DNA from: Seison nebaliae
Lineage: Eukaryota; Rotifera; Pararotatoria; Seisonacea; Seisonidae
DNA: 64,000 nt
Reading direction: 5' to 3'
Assembly (NCBI GenBank): GCA_023231475.1
Contig: JALJEE010001774.1
Location: 1 to 64,000 of the forward strand
The position numbers were made by a program, and so were the translations under genes. Shown here piece after piece: positions 51,747 to 61,703 of the stretch. Each line of letters opens with the position of its first letter. Position 1 is the stretch's first letter. The notes under the pieces were generated by a model, which did no database searches, was not told where the DNA came from, and saw nothing but the letters and a program-made list of their open reading frames with translations.

Positions 51747-53430
51747 ATTTAATTTGGAATTAGAGAAAATTTTAGTTGTGTTTAGTCTCAATAAATTTCC
51801 ACAGAACAAACATATAATAAGAACATTTAAGCAAAATAGTTGATAGTTGAATTTTTTGAGAAGAAATTTCTTTTTTCTTTAAATAAAATTTTATTTATTT
51901 TTATTTATAATTTTAATTAGGTTGTCGTTGTCGTTGTTGTTGTTGTTGTTGCTTCATCCAAGATGACCATTATCATTGAATATGTTTCATGTAAATTTAC
52001 AAAGAAAATTATTGAATTTAGTTGACGTCGAAATAATGAGGAAACTGAATAATCGACGTCCAATTCAGATAGAGGTGAATGGCAAAGCGACCAATTACTA
52101 TTAGAATGACGTCAGAGAAGGAAATGAATTAAAGAGGTTTGAAGGATGAACATCGTCAAAACGATTTGAAAGTGAAAGACTATTAGAGAATTTATGATTT
52201 AACGTACTGGTGGAGATTGAATGAATTGTGAGATTGATCGGATATTATTTCATTTGGATAATCGACAACTTTTTCTTTTTTTGATGATAAACTATTAAGC
52301 AATCATGAAAGTTGGAAATGAAAGTGAATCAATAAATTTTACGATACTCATCGTCCAGTGAGGACGGATGGCGACGTTGAGAAGGTGAAGTTCATGAAGG
52401 TGAAAAGGAAAGGTTGTTGAGAACGTGTGAAAATTGAAGAATATTAGGTAGAGTTAGATAAATAACCGGAGAAGTAGTAGAAGAAGATGATGATGAATAA
52501 GAAGAAGCAATTTATCTCTTGATCCAATCGAAAATAAAGTAGAACGAAAATGGGAAGTGAAATATAAGTGAGGATGGAGTGAGGATGGAGGACGAATCAC
52601 GATATGGCTAGATCGACAATGACGACAACAATCGGGAGAAAAGGAAACTCTATATGTGGATTTAAGTGAGGATTGGACGCATCGGGTCGAATGATTGACC
52701 ATGTGCTATTATTATTGATGTATTTGAGAAGATCTGAAGCGAATAGTCGCTTATCAACTAAAATTATTGATGTTGATCATGTTAACGATAAGATGGGAAT
52801 AATTAATATTGCATATAGAAATATAATGAAGATGATCATGATGACGATAATGATGAATATGATGAAATAATGATTGTAAGAATACGAATAATAAATTTAT
52901 CGATCGATTCGACACTATATATAATGAACGTTGTCTTCCTAATTTTTCGAATTAAATTAAAAGTTTCGGGATGTGACACTGAGAGCGATTACAGATGAAA
53001 ATGAATAAATTTCTTTCGTCAAATGGACATCATATTAATGACAATGATTTGGGAGATATAAATGTAGGAATAGACGGATGGCAGACTACTAGAAATGTCA
53101 TTGAATTTTGAAAGATTATGTCAAACTGTACGATTGATTAAGTTACAAATCGAATGACGCGTTTCAATGTTAAATAATCCCTTCTCTTGCATATAAGACG
53201 TAAGATCGTGGAGAATCTTTTCTATCTTTATATTCTTATTCTTATCGAAAATAAGTTGAGTTTGTGAAAAGATATTCTTCTTCAATATTCATTCACCAAC
53301 TTCTTGTCGATTGAAGATATTAAAGAACTTTCTAATTCTATTCTATTATTCTATTATTCTTTTTTCCATTTTTTTATAGAAAGAGACTCTAATTAATATT
53401 TTATTTTAAAACTTCAAAAAAAAACGAATA
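51747..53430. other. intergenic DNA upstream of the Gly/Met-rich gene
   Basis: Starts with the pyruvate carboxylase 3' UTR and a GTT/GTC repeat tract near 51920. Only short frames are open. A TATA-like TATAAG lies at 53192-53197, 234 bp before the next ATG, and could be a promoter element, but the spacing leaves this open. Confidence 0.45.
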
Positions 53431-54861
53431 ATGAATTTTCTTAGCCAAATGATGGGAGGTATGGGAGGTATGCCCGGTATGATGGGCGGTATGGGCGGTA
53501 TGCCAATGATGGGAGGTATGGGCGGTATGCCAATGATGGGTGGTATGCCCGGTATGATGGGAGGTATGGGAGGTATGCCAATGATGGGAGGTATGGGAGG
53601 TATGGGAATGGGCGGTATGCCAATGGGTGGTATGGGAATGGGAGGTATGGGAATGGGTGGTGGACAACCATTTACATCTATTCCTCTCCAAGGACAAGTA
53701 ATGAATAATCCTTCTGCTTATCGTTTAGTCATGTCCCGTTCAGGAGGAATGGGAGGTGGCGGCGGTTTCCCCACATTATCTTCCTTAGTTGGAGGAGGAA
53801 TGGGTGGATATGGAGGCATGGGAGGTATGCGAGGAGGAATGGGAGGAATGGGAGGTTATGGAGGTGGTTGTGGAATGGGAGGAGGTATGGGAGGAGGTAT
53901 GGGATTGGGAGGCATGGGAGGTATGGGAATGGGAGGTGGAATGGGAGGAGGAATGGGAGGTGGATGTTGCAGTGGTGGATCAAGCGGTGGATATGGCGGT
54001 TCAAGCGGTGGATATGGAGGTTCTAGTGGAGGTTATGGAGGTGGTTATGCTGCCCCTGCTCCCGCTATGGCTTATTCTGCACCCGCACCGGCAATATCTT
54101 ATGCACCAGCACCAGCTCCAATGCCAATGCCAATGCCAATGCCAATGCCAGCTCCAATGCCAATGGCCGCTCCAATGCCAGCACCAATGCCGATGCCAAT
54201 GCCAATGCCAGCACCAATGCCCATGGCAGCTCCAATGCCAATGCCAGCACCAATGCCAATGCCAGCTCCAATGCCAATGCCAGCACCAATGCCAATGCCA
54301 CAACAATCCGGCGGTGGTTGTTGTCCATGCCCACCACCTGCTCCAAGAGGAGGAGGAGGAGGATGTGGAATGGGAGGAGGAATGGGTATGGGAGGAGGAA
54401 TGGGAGGAATGGGAGGTGGATGTGGAGGAGGAATGGGTGGAGGTATGGGTGGTATGATGCCGGGAATGGGATTAGGTGGAGGTATGTCTCCAGGAATGGG
54501 AGGTGGAGCAATCTCTATGGGATTCCGACCAAACCCAGTTCTCGGTCATGTTGTTGTCAGAACGATGGGCAATGTTCCACCACAAGCAATGATGGGAATG
54601 GGAGGTATGGGTATGGGTGGTATGCCCGGTATGGGAGGTATGGGAGGTATGCCCGGTATGATGGGAGGCATGGGAGGTATGAGTCTTCCAGGATATCCAA
54701 TGATGGGCGGTATGATGCCCGGTATGGGAGGTATGGGAGGTATGATGCCAGGTATGATGGGAGGTATGCGACCAATGATGCCCGGTATGGGAGGTATGGG
54801 AGGTATGGGAGGTATGATGCCCGGTATGATGGGAGGTATGGGTATGCCACGTATGTTCTAA
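53431..54861 (+). CDS. Gly/Met-rich low-complexity protein, 476 aa
   Basis: A single open exon. Almost the whole protein is GGM/MGG repeats, with a Ser/Gly/Tyr patch near 53965-54045 and an Ala/Pro/Met array (units of PMPMPA type) at 54115-54300. There is no signal peptide or membrane helix. Two short segments are not low complexity and are shared with the next gene: PFTSIPLQGQVMNNPSA (about 53666-53720) and MGFRPNPVLGHVVVR (about 54517-54565). The starts of the two proteins also resemble each other loosely. The composition suggests a structural or condensate-forming protein such as an eggshell, silk-like or cuticle component; without a secretion signal I cannot place it. The large opposite-strand frames here are mirror images of the repeats. 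Confidence 0.85.
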   Translation: MNFLSQMMGGMGGMPGMMGGMGGMPMMGGMGGMPMMGGMPGMMGGMGGMPMMGGMGGMGMGGMPMGGMGMGGMGMGGGQPFTSIPLQGQVMNNPSAYRLVMSRSGGMGGGGGFPTLSSLVGGGMGGYGGMGGMRGGMGGMGGYGGGCGMGGGMGGGMGLGGMGGMGMGGGMGGGMGGGCCSGGSSGGYGGSSGGYGGSSGGYGGGYAAPAPAMAYSAPAPAISYAPAPAPMPMPMPMPMPAPMPMAAPMPAPMPMPMPMPAPMPMAAPMPMPAPMPMPAPMPMPAPMPMPQQSGGGCCPCPPPAPRGGGGGCGMGGGMGMGGGMGGMGGGCGGGMGGGMGGMMPGMGLGGGMSPGMGGGAISMGFRPNPVLGHVVVRTMGNVPPQAMMGMGGMGMGGMPGMGGMGGMPGMMGGMGGMSLPGYPMMGGMMPGMGGMGGMMPGMMGGMRPMMPGMGGMGGMGGMMPGMMGGMGMPRMF

Positions 54862-56599
54862 GACATCTTAAGAACAACCGTCCACTATATATCCTATTTC
54901 CATTATTATTATTAGTTTATTATATCTGTAGTCAAATCAACCACATAGCCAATTCCATCAAATTCAATAGTTATCTACTTTCAATCTCAAACCTTCATTC
55001 TTAGAATCATGATAGAATAATATTATCAATCCATTATCAATTTTACTAACCAAATATGGTTCCAACAATTATTAGTCTCTTTAGTTTCATCGAATTCACT
55101 CGATCAATTTCCAAATATTCATCATTAGAAAAAATATTTGAGTCTCTTTATCTTAATTCTTATAGTCAAATTATTCGATTATCAATATTTATAAAATATA
55201 CCCAAAAACAGAAACTACCCGTCTTATCGTTTATTACACAAATTCCATCCAATATCTTTAGTTAGAGCTATTGCAATCGTTTCAAACCCAAACAATTATT
55301 CAAGTAAGTTGTTATTCTTTTCCTGAGAAAAGAATTATGAAGAAATCCTACGAACAAACCAGATTAGACAATTGATTAAAATCGATTCATTTTGCACAAT
55401 AATCAATGATTATCAATTTTATTTGGAAAGAAACCATTTTTCTTCATTCTATTCCATTTTATTCTTCATTTATTATTATCATTCAATATTGCTCCGTCGA
55501 ATATGTGTCTTCATATATTGTCGATGTCGAGCATAATTATTAAGAGCAATTAAAGAAAATAAATTTGCCTACCTATTTCTCTTTCAACATCTTCCTCTTT
55601 CACTTTCACAATTACTCTGATGATTGTCTGTCGGCTTCTTCTTCTACCACTGAATCTTCGAAATTGTTCATTTCTTTTTATTACGATGAAACAAATATAC
55701 AAATTGAAACTATGAAACATGCTTTAAATATTTCGAATTTTTCATTCATTTTCTTCTCATTCTAAATACATATTATACAACAGATTATTTTCGAGTAAAT
55801 TTCAATTGAAAAAAAGAAGAAAATTTCCTTCATTTTCCTCAAAATTTGTTAGAAAACTTTTGAAATAATATTTAATTGTATCACATCTTAATATGTCGAT
55901 CGTTCAGTATAAGGAAGTTGAAATCAATATTAAAATATATTAATTTAGTATAAGGTGAATCGTACTTTCTCCATTTACTTTTTAACTTGTTTAATTTAAC
56001 AATCGGAACTTTCTCAAAACAAAACGTGAAACGAATCTTTCATCGTTCATAAGGCAAAATTCGATCAATGTTATGCAACTTTAACTGCAATAATGCTGTA
56101 GTCAATGTTTGCTTATATCATGTTAGTTTCTCATGTCGAATACTTAGATATGATGACAAGATAAAATTCTCGCTAAAAATCAAGTAGAAACGGATTACAC
56201 ATTTATTGGCTGAACGAAACGATAATTCGAATAGTAAAATTGATCACTTTCTGACGTTCGGCATCGGAGAACGAAGGATATTTTTCATATTCTTGTTGAA
56301 CTTTTCACATTTTAACACATTTTTCCTCAACAAATGTCTCCATATCTTCCTACCGACATTTATCCATATTTGTTAAAGGAAATGAAGTTCTCATTATTTG
56401 GAAGAAGATTTCTTGATTGATTTGTTTCATAAGAATATTCATAATAGAAACAAAAGCGATTGTCATCCTTTTCAATTATCATACATTCCCCGTTTTCTTT
56501 TTCTTCTTCTTTTTTAATAGATCCTCTTAAATAAAGTTTCCTTCATTCAAATCATTTCATACTTGCTGATCAATTTTCACATAATCTTATTGTTTCGAT
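54862..56599. other. intergenic DNA between the paired low-complexity genes
   Basis: AT-rich. The open stretches at 55056-55265 and 55565-55765 lack recognisable content. It is presumably the 3' UTR of the first gene and the promoter of the second. Confidence 0.5.
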
Positions 56600-58159
56600 A
56601 TGTCTCTAATTACACAATTGTTATTTCCAACAATGAGTACAGCTAATGGATTATTGAGAAACAGTTCAGGTTTCTTCCCCAATTCCGGAATGTCTAACTT
56701 TTATAATTCGACTTTTCCAAACCTTCTTACCGCTAATGCGACACCACTTCCAATGGGTATACTTAACGGATTTTTCCCATCAAATGTCCTACCTCAAATG
56801 GGTATGCCGATTAATGGCGTTCCCTTCACTTCCTTACCAATCCAGGGATTAGTGATGAATACTCCATCCGCTGCCAGAACTATCTTATCAAGAAGTTCGG
56901 GTATTGGCGTTTATGGTATGAATGCCGGTTCTTTTGGAAACCATCAAAACTTAGGAAATTATGGTTTGCCAATGATGTCTTCATGCTCTGTTGGCAATTT
57001 CAATAACAATTTAATGAATATGAATAATTGTTATGGTATGGAAGGAATGAATTATTATAATCAATTGAACACTTATAATCAAACATCGCCACAATGGAAT
57101 CGTCAAAATTATCAACAATATCAGTCATATCCACAACCGAATTTCCAACAATCGAATTTCCAACAACCGAATTTCCAACAACCGAATTTCCAACAATCAA
57201 TCGATATGTCTCCTCAAACTATTCAAATGTTAACAGCAATGGCACCAATGATGCCACAAATAAATGAGATTCAAAAGAATCTCTATAATCCCTCCATGAT
57301 TTTCAGTGATCATAAAAGAGGTTTCGCCTATTCTCCTCCCGTACCACCACGCGAACCAATGGAAACGGCCATAATGCCGATAGCTATAACTATACCAAGA
57401 AGCAAATTACCATCATATGATTCCCAGTATTCACCTGATAATGATATTTCATCATCCATCTCATCATCATTCGAAGATTATGGTAATTCTTATGGATTCC
57501 ATCCCAATCTCTCATATGCGTCAATTCCATTAAAAGGATTACAATCCTCTATTAGTCAACCGATGTCAATGCCATATTATGGTGTCACATCATTCATCAA
57601 TCAGAATATGTCCAACAATCAATCACCGTCAGTAATTCCATCAAATACTTTCAATTCCTCACAATCCTTCCAACCCATTTCAACTTACCCACAAAAGCTT
57701 GATAATAATTTAATGAATTATTCTTCATTGACACCGTTTAATAATTCTTCAACAGTTCCTCAAACAACTTATTCATATTATAATTCAAATAAACACTATC
57801 CATCTCAACCATCCAACATTCCTCCTCAAACAACACTTAATCAGTATCAATATAATAACACGCAACAACCGTTTCAAGATGATTTCGTCGAATTCAACAA
57901 TTCCTCAAATTACAATCTTCAACCAAATAGTCACTTATCGTCCTTAACTACTACTCCGTCGTTGTTTAATCAAGGTGAATTGAGTGGTCTGATGCCGTTG
58001 GTAAATAATCCGTTCGAGAACGGCGCCATCCTCTCACCCACAGTAATTTCATGCGGATTTCAACCTTCACCAATTTTGGGTCATATTAAAATGAGATATT
58101 TCCCTAAAGGTCACGGTTTACGAATGGCGACTAGTCTTCCTCGTACGTTCTGGGAATGA
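56600..58159 (+). CDS. Asn/Gln/Ser-rich paralogue of the Gly/Met-rich protein, 519 aa
   Basis: A single open exon with no signal peptide. The anchor segments of the upstream gene recur in the same order: PFTSLPIQGLVMNTPSA with a following LSRSSG (about 56824-56904), and CGFQPSPILGHIKMR (about 58051-58095) close to the C-terminus. A third, weaker copy of the first motif appears at about 57519 (YASIPLKGLQSS). Between the anchors the sequence is Asn/Gln/Ser/Pro/Tyr-rich in place of Gly/Met, with four tandem PNFQQ-type pentapeptides at 57137-57196. The pair is therefore an old tandem duplication whose filler has been replaced while the anchors were kept. Function unknown; a structural role is inferred from composition. 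Confidence 0.85.
   Translation: MSLITQLLFPTMSTANGLLRNSSGFFPNSGMSNFYNSTFPNLLTANATPLPMGILNGFFPSNVLPQMGMPINGVPFTSLPIQGLVMNTPSAARTILSRSSGIGVYGMNAGSFGNHQNLGNYGLPMMSSCSVGNFNNNLMNMNNCYGMEGMNYYNQLNTYNQTSPQWNRQNYQQYQSYPQPNFQQSNFQQPNFQQPNFQQSIDMSPQTIQMLTAMAPMMPQINEIQKNLYNPSMIFSDHKRGFAYSPPVPPREPMETAIMPIAITIPRSKLPSYDSQYSPDNDISSSISSSFEDYGNSYGFHPNLSYASIPLKGLQSSISQPMSMPYYGVTSFINQNMSNNQSPSVIPSNTFNSSQSFQPISTYPQKLDNNLMNYSSLTPFNNSSTVPQTTYSYYNSNKHYPSQPSNIPPQTTLNQYQYNNTQQPFQDDFVEFNNSSNYNLQPNSHLSSLTTTPSLFNQGELSGLMPLVNNPFENGAILSPTVISCGFQPSPILGHIKMRYFPKGHGLRMATSLPRTFWE
57137..57196. repeat. 15-bp tandem repeat within the coding sequence
   Basis: Four near-identical copies of a 15-bp unit (CGAATTTCCAACAA plus one base) encode repeated NFQQ(P/S). 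The copies stay in frame. Confidence 0.85.
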
Positions 58160-58747
58160 AATGAAGAAGAATCAATAATTAACTGAAAGAATTTCCTAAA
58201 GAATCTTTTTCCACCTTCGTCTTCTCCTTTTTCATCATTAGCTCATCGAACATTAATTGTAAAGGAATCCAATTCCTTCAAACAAAAAACACTCTAATTA
58301 TTTTCTAGACAGACACTAAAAAATCATTCAGTAATCTTATGTTACTGTTGACTTCTTATTCATCTTATTCAACGTAACATCGCAACGAAACGTTTCCAAA
58401 TGCATCATTTCCTGAAATTGGAAACGTTTCCAAATATAAAAATTCCAATAGATTTCTTTCATCATTGTCATCATTATGTGATCGGAACTCTTCTACTCTC
58501 TCTCCGTTTCTTTCTCGCCTTATCATTCTACTCATCATTCCGTTACGAACATCATGTTGACTTAGTTTCCGATGAATCTTTATGAATTTTTAACGTGTAT
58601 TAAAAAGAAAATTTTAGAAATAAATCAAACTTTTCTTTCTACGTAACAACTTAAGAATTGCCAAGTATTTCTTTAAAAGTAATTTTTCTTAAAAAATCCG
58701 TTTATTGAAAACATCATTCTCAACTCAATATCATCATTTATCATTGA
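58160..58747. other. spacer upstream of the Ly6 gene
   Basis: An exact 11-bp duplication (AAACGTTTCCAAAT type) occurs at about 58388-58435. Otherwise AT-rich; the frame at 58400-58585 is not convincing. Confidence 0.5.
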
Positions 58748-59192
58748 TTGAAAATGCATAAACTTCTTCCAATCATCTGTCTCTTATCTGTCACTATCTC
58801 ATCTGTTTACTCCATCCAATGTTACCTCTGTGCACCAGGAACTGCCGATTGTGATTTACAAGGTAAAAAGTTCAGAAAGAGTCCATTGACTTATACAACA
58901 CATTGTCAAGGAAGTTGTGCGGTTAGTGAATACTTGAAGTTCTCTCTTTTTCTTATTCCTCCTTTAGAAACGATGGGTAAAAGATCCACTGACAAATAAA
59001 CGACAGATTATGAGAACATGTGACGTTCCCGGTTGTGCTAATATTACCAATCACGAAGTCAACACCGGATTATATATCTATGAAACTCATTGTTGTCAGA
59101 ATAAAGACTTTTGTAATAACTCACCAACAATCACCAAATCAGTATTTCTGATCATTTCAACAGTACTTTTATCAATGATCCTTCGATTTTAA
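58748..59192 (+). CDS. Ly6/uPAR three-finger protein, probably GPI-anchored, 132 aa
   Basis: Exons 58748-58921 and 58968-59192 around a 46-bp intron. The signal peptide (MHKLLPIICLLSVTISSVYS) is followed directly by the hallmark QCYLC. Further cysteines follow in the three-finger pattern: DC, HC, SC, then TCDVPGC and the closing CC-x4-FCN element (CCQNKDFCNN). A hydrophobic C-terminus (SVFLIISTVLLSMIL) with no charged tail after it is typical of a GPI-anchor signal. Such proteins act at the outer face of the plasma membrane, often as modulators of receptors, channels or septate junctions. The exact role here cannot be told. No paralogue lies next to it. Confidence 0.87.
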
Positions 59193-60191
59193 TTGAGCTA
59201 ATGTGAACATTTATTTTCTTGTTGTCTCGCCGATTTATCTATTTTCCAATTCTACTCAATCACTCCAATGTCTTTTGTCATTAAATGTTATCCAAAAAAA
59301 CTTCAAACAAATTTTTTCTATGTATCACATTTTTTAAGAACAAGAACTTTAAATGAAAAATTTAATTTTCATTCAATATCAGTCATTGTAGAAAGATAAT
59401 AACTATTCTCCCATATTATCTGAAATATAAAGAAATAATAATATCTGAAAGTTTTCGTTCTCAAATATAAAGAATGATTAATTTCTATCTAATAATTATT
59501 TATCATTCTATTGGTCATTGAGCCGCCGAGCAATATCGCCGGATAATGATGGAGAACAACTTTCGAAGAACCATAATTACGGTGAAGAAGAATAAAACTG
59601 TAATCTGAAATATGTCATAAGCCAAAGGAACAGGAAAAAAAATTATGTTTCAGGAACAAATTTTTTTGTCTAACTTTTATCATTTGTTCCAGAACAGCTG
59701 TTAATTATTCTCATCTAACAATTTCTAAAAGTTCCTAACTTTGTTCCATATCATTAGTCAATTTACACAGTTATTCATGTGGTCATTAGCGTTGTATTGT
59801 TTCGATTGTAGATAATTTTTTATATTATTTTATTTTTAAATTTATTTCCCAAAAACTTTAAATATAAGGATACAATAGGAATATAAATAAAAATTAAATA
59901 CGATTAAATAGATACGATATAAATAAATTAATAGTTCTTTTCCTCTAAAAAAGTTGAGACATAAACGTATGAAAGTGAGAAAAAAATTGAGAACTTTTCG
60001 AAATGTTAATAACGGGTTGAGAACGGTAAGAAAAGAAGAAAACAAAATTTTTTAATTATATCTATCTACATGAAATTAACAATTTGTTTGACTATATATG
60101 TTCGATTAATGATATCTATTTCATTTATGATTATATTGATTTTTTGAAAGAAGATGTGAATAGAAACTGAATGGTTTCAATGTATTAACAA
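59193..60191. other. spacer with one GC-richer patch
   Basis: Mostly AT-rich. A short patch at about 59518-59550 is clearly richer in G and C. On the minus strand it reads as the end of a hydrophobic, basic peptide (VLFFFTVIMVLRKLFSIII, then RRYCSAAQ and a stop) after an acceptor-like TTACAG, but no upstream exon could be found. The frame 59842-60045 (-) is a low-complexity artefact. Confidence 0.4.
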
Positions 60192-60986
60192 TCAATAATC
60201 ACAATTATGATATTTTTCGTTGAAAGTGCTTAAAAATTCTTTTGATATACAAGAAGATTGTGCGTTGAATTGAGGAATTTGGGTAAAACGACAGTTTTTC
60301 GGAAGATGTTTCAAAAATCGTCCGTCCATTAAAATTTTATTAATAGAATCAACATTCATTCCTTCTTTCGTTATCGTTCTGGTAATAGTGGGATGTTTTT
60401 TCTGGAATTGCTGATATATCCAAATTTTCCGTTTGATACTTTCCAAATAATCAGGAAATACTTTTATATAGTATCTCATAAAACCCGAATATTTGTACGA
60501 AGTAAGATTCCGACGATAATTCATAATAAAACGCGATTTGGGAAATAATTTCAGCAGAAATTCTAATTCGTATAATTCTTTAAATCTGATCTCTTTGAAA
60601 CCGAGTACATTATAATTGTCTGTGTTATCAACTCCAACGAGAAGGTCCAAAATCATTCTTCTAAAATATCGACTTCTCTCTTTCCTATCCGTTTTATCGT
60701 CGTCATTCTGATGAGCGAATCTTAAAACATAATAAATATTTCTAATGTGCATCATCGCATTTTTGTTTTCCCCATCAATAAAATAATTTGGTAAAGAATT
60801 TAATAAATATCTCAATGTTGTACTTCCACTTCTTCCAACTGAAACGATGAACAACATATTCTTGTTAAAAGGTCGAACTGATATCGATTTGTTTATTGTG
60901 CGAGGTGGACGATAATCGGTATATTTGAGGTATATGATATAAGTCAAAGATGAATATAATAATAGGTAAAGGAATTTGATTTGCAT
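60192..60986 (-). CDS. Golgi-type membrane sulfotransferase, 264 aa
   Basis: A single exon. The N-terminus is a signal anchor (IKFLYLLLYSSLTYIIYL), giving the type II topology usual for Golgi sulfotransferases. The PAPS-binding P-loop is clear: LFIVSVGRSGSTTLRYLLN, near residues 45-63. A second conserved element, FPKSRFIMNYRRNLTSYKYS, matches the strand carrying Arg and Ser that bind the 3'-phosphate. The protein is short, and the rest is diverged, with a Cys pair near the end. The family transfers sulfate from PAPS to carbohydrate or protein, but I cannot say which acceptor. It is intronless next to intron-rich genes, which could mean retroposition, transfer or chance. Confidence 0.77.
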   Translation of the reverse strand: MQIKFLYLLLYSSLTYIIYLKYTDYRPPRTINKSISVRPFNKNMLFIVSVGRSGSTTLRYLLNSLPNYFIDGENKNAMMHIRNIYYVLRFAHQNDDDKTDRKERSRYFRRMILDLLVGVDNTDNYNVLGFKEIRFKELYELEFLLKLFPKSRFIMNYRRNLTSYKYSGFMRYYIKVFPDYLESIKRKIWIYQQFQKKHPTITRTITKEGMNVDSINKILMDGRFLKHLPKNCRFTQIPQFNAQSSCISKEFLSTFNEKYHNCDY

Positions 60987-61703
60987 TTCTTGATTTTTAT
61001 AATACGGAGAATAAGAGAACGGTTTTCAGATGATTTTTATACACTCGAAACTATTTCACTAAATCTTTCATTAAAGTTATTATTTCAAATTGTTATTAAG
61101 ATTAATTTTATGACATTGGAAATAAAAAACATATCATCAAGTTACGTCATCTAGAAAATGTTTTTTGTTTTATATAATAATTTTGATATCGAGATATTAT
61201 CGAGAACGAATTTTCATCATTAACGATTAAAAACCATCAATCAACGAAGAAAGGATAAAGTAAAATTTATTTGAATTTCTCATGAAGAATTTAATGGAGG
61301 AACAATTAATCGAATTATGAATTTATTCTTCTACAAATTTATTGAAACTATCTCAAATTTAATATTTAATAATTCAAATTTCATTCCGTCATATTACACA
61401 TAATCGTCAAATTATAAAAGCTTAAACATAATTGGAGAATTACTCGAGGAGGATTAAGCCGATTAAATTAATTTTTTATAGAAATAATTTAAAATTTATT
61501 TATTTAAAAATCATCAGAATTTGGTTTTGATCATTATTTTCTTTTTCTTCCTGTGTCTTTCATAAATGGACGGGCCAAATTTCTAAATAAACTCTTACAA
61601 AGAAATTTGTGTTTATTATAAAAGAAAGTTCATCGGTAGTCTTGAAAAATCTCTAAAAATTGAACATTTATCATCAGAGAAGGTTCATAAGTTTGATTAG
61701 ATA
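60987..61703. other. divergent spacer, sulfotransferase to D-lactate dehydrogenase
   Basis: AT-rich, no open frame of interest. The two flanking genes are divergent, so both promoters lie here. No named element recognised. Confidence 0.5.

Noticed and set aside
53401-54511. Long minus-strand frames rich in His/Thr/Ser or Leu/Pro over the Gly/Met gene
   Set aside because: They are complements of the trinucleotide-like repeats; the plus frame has the conserved anchors.
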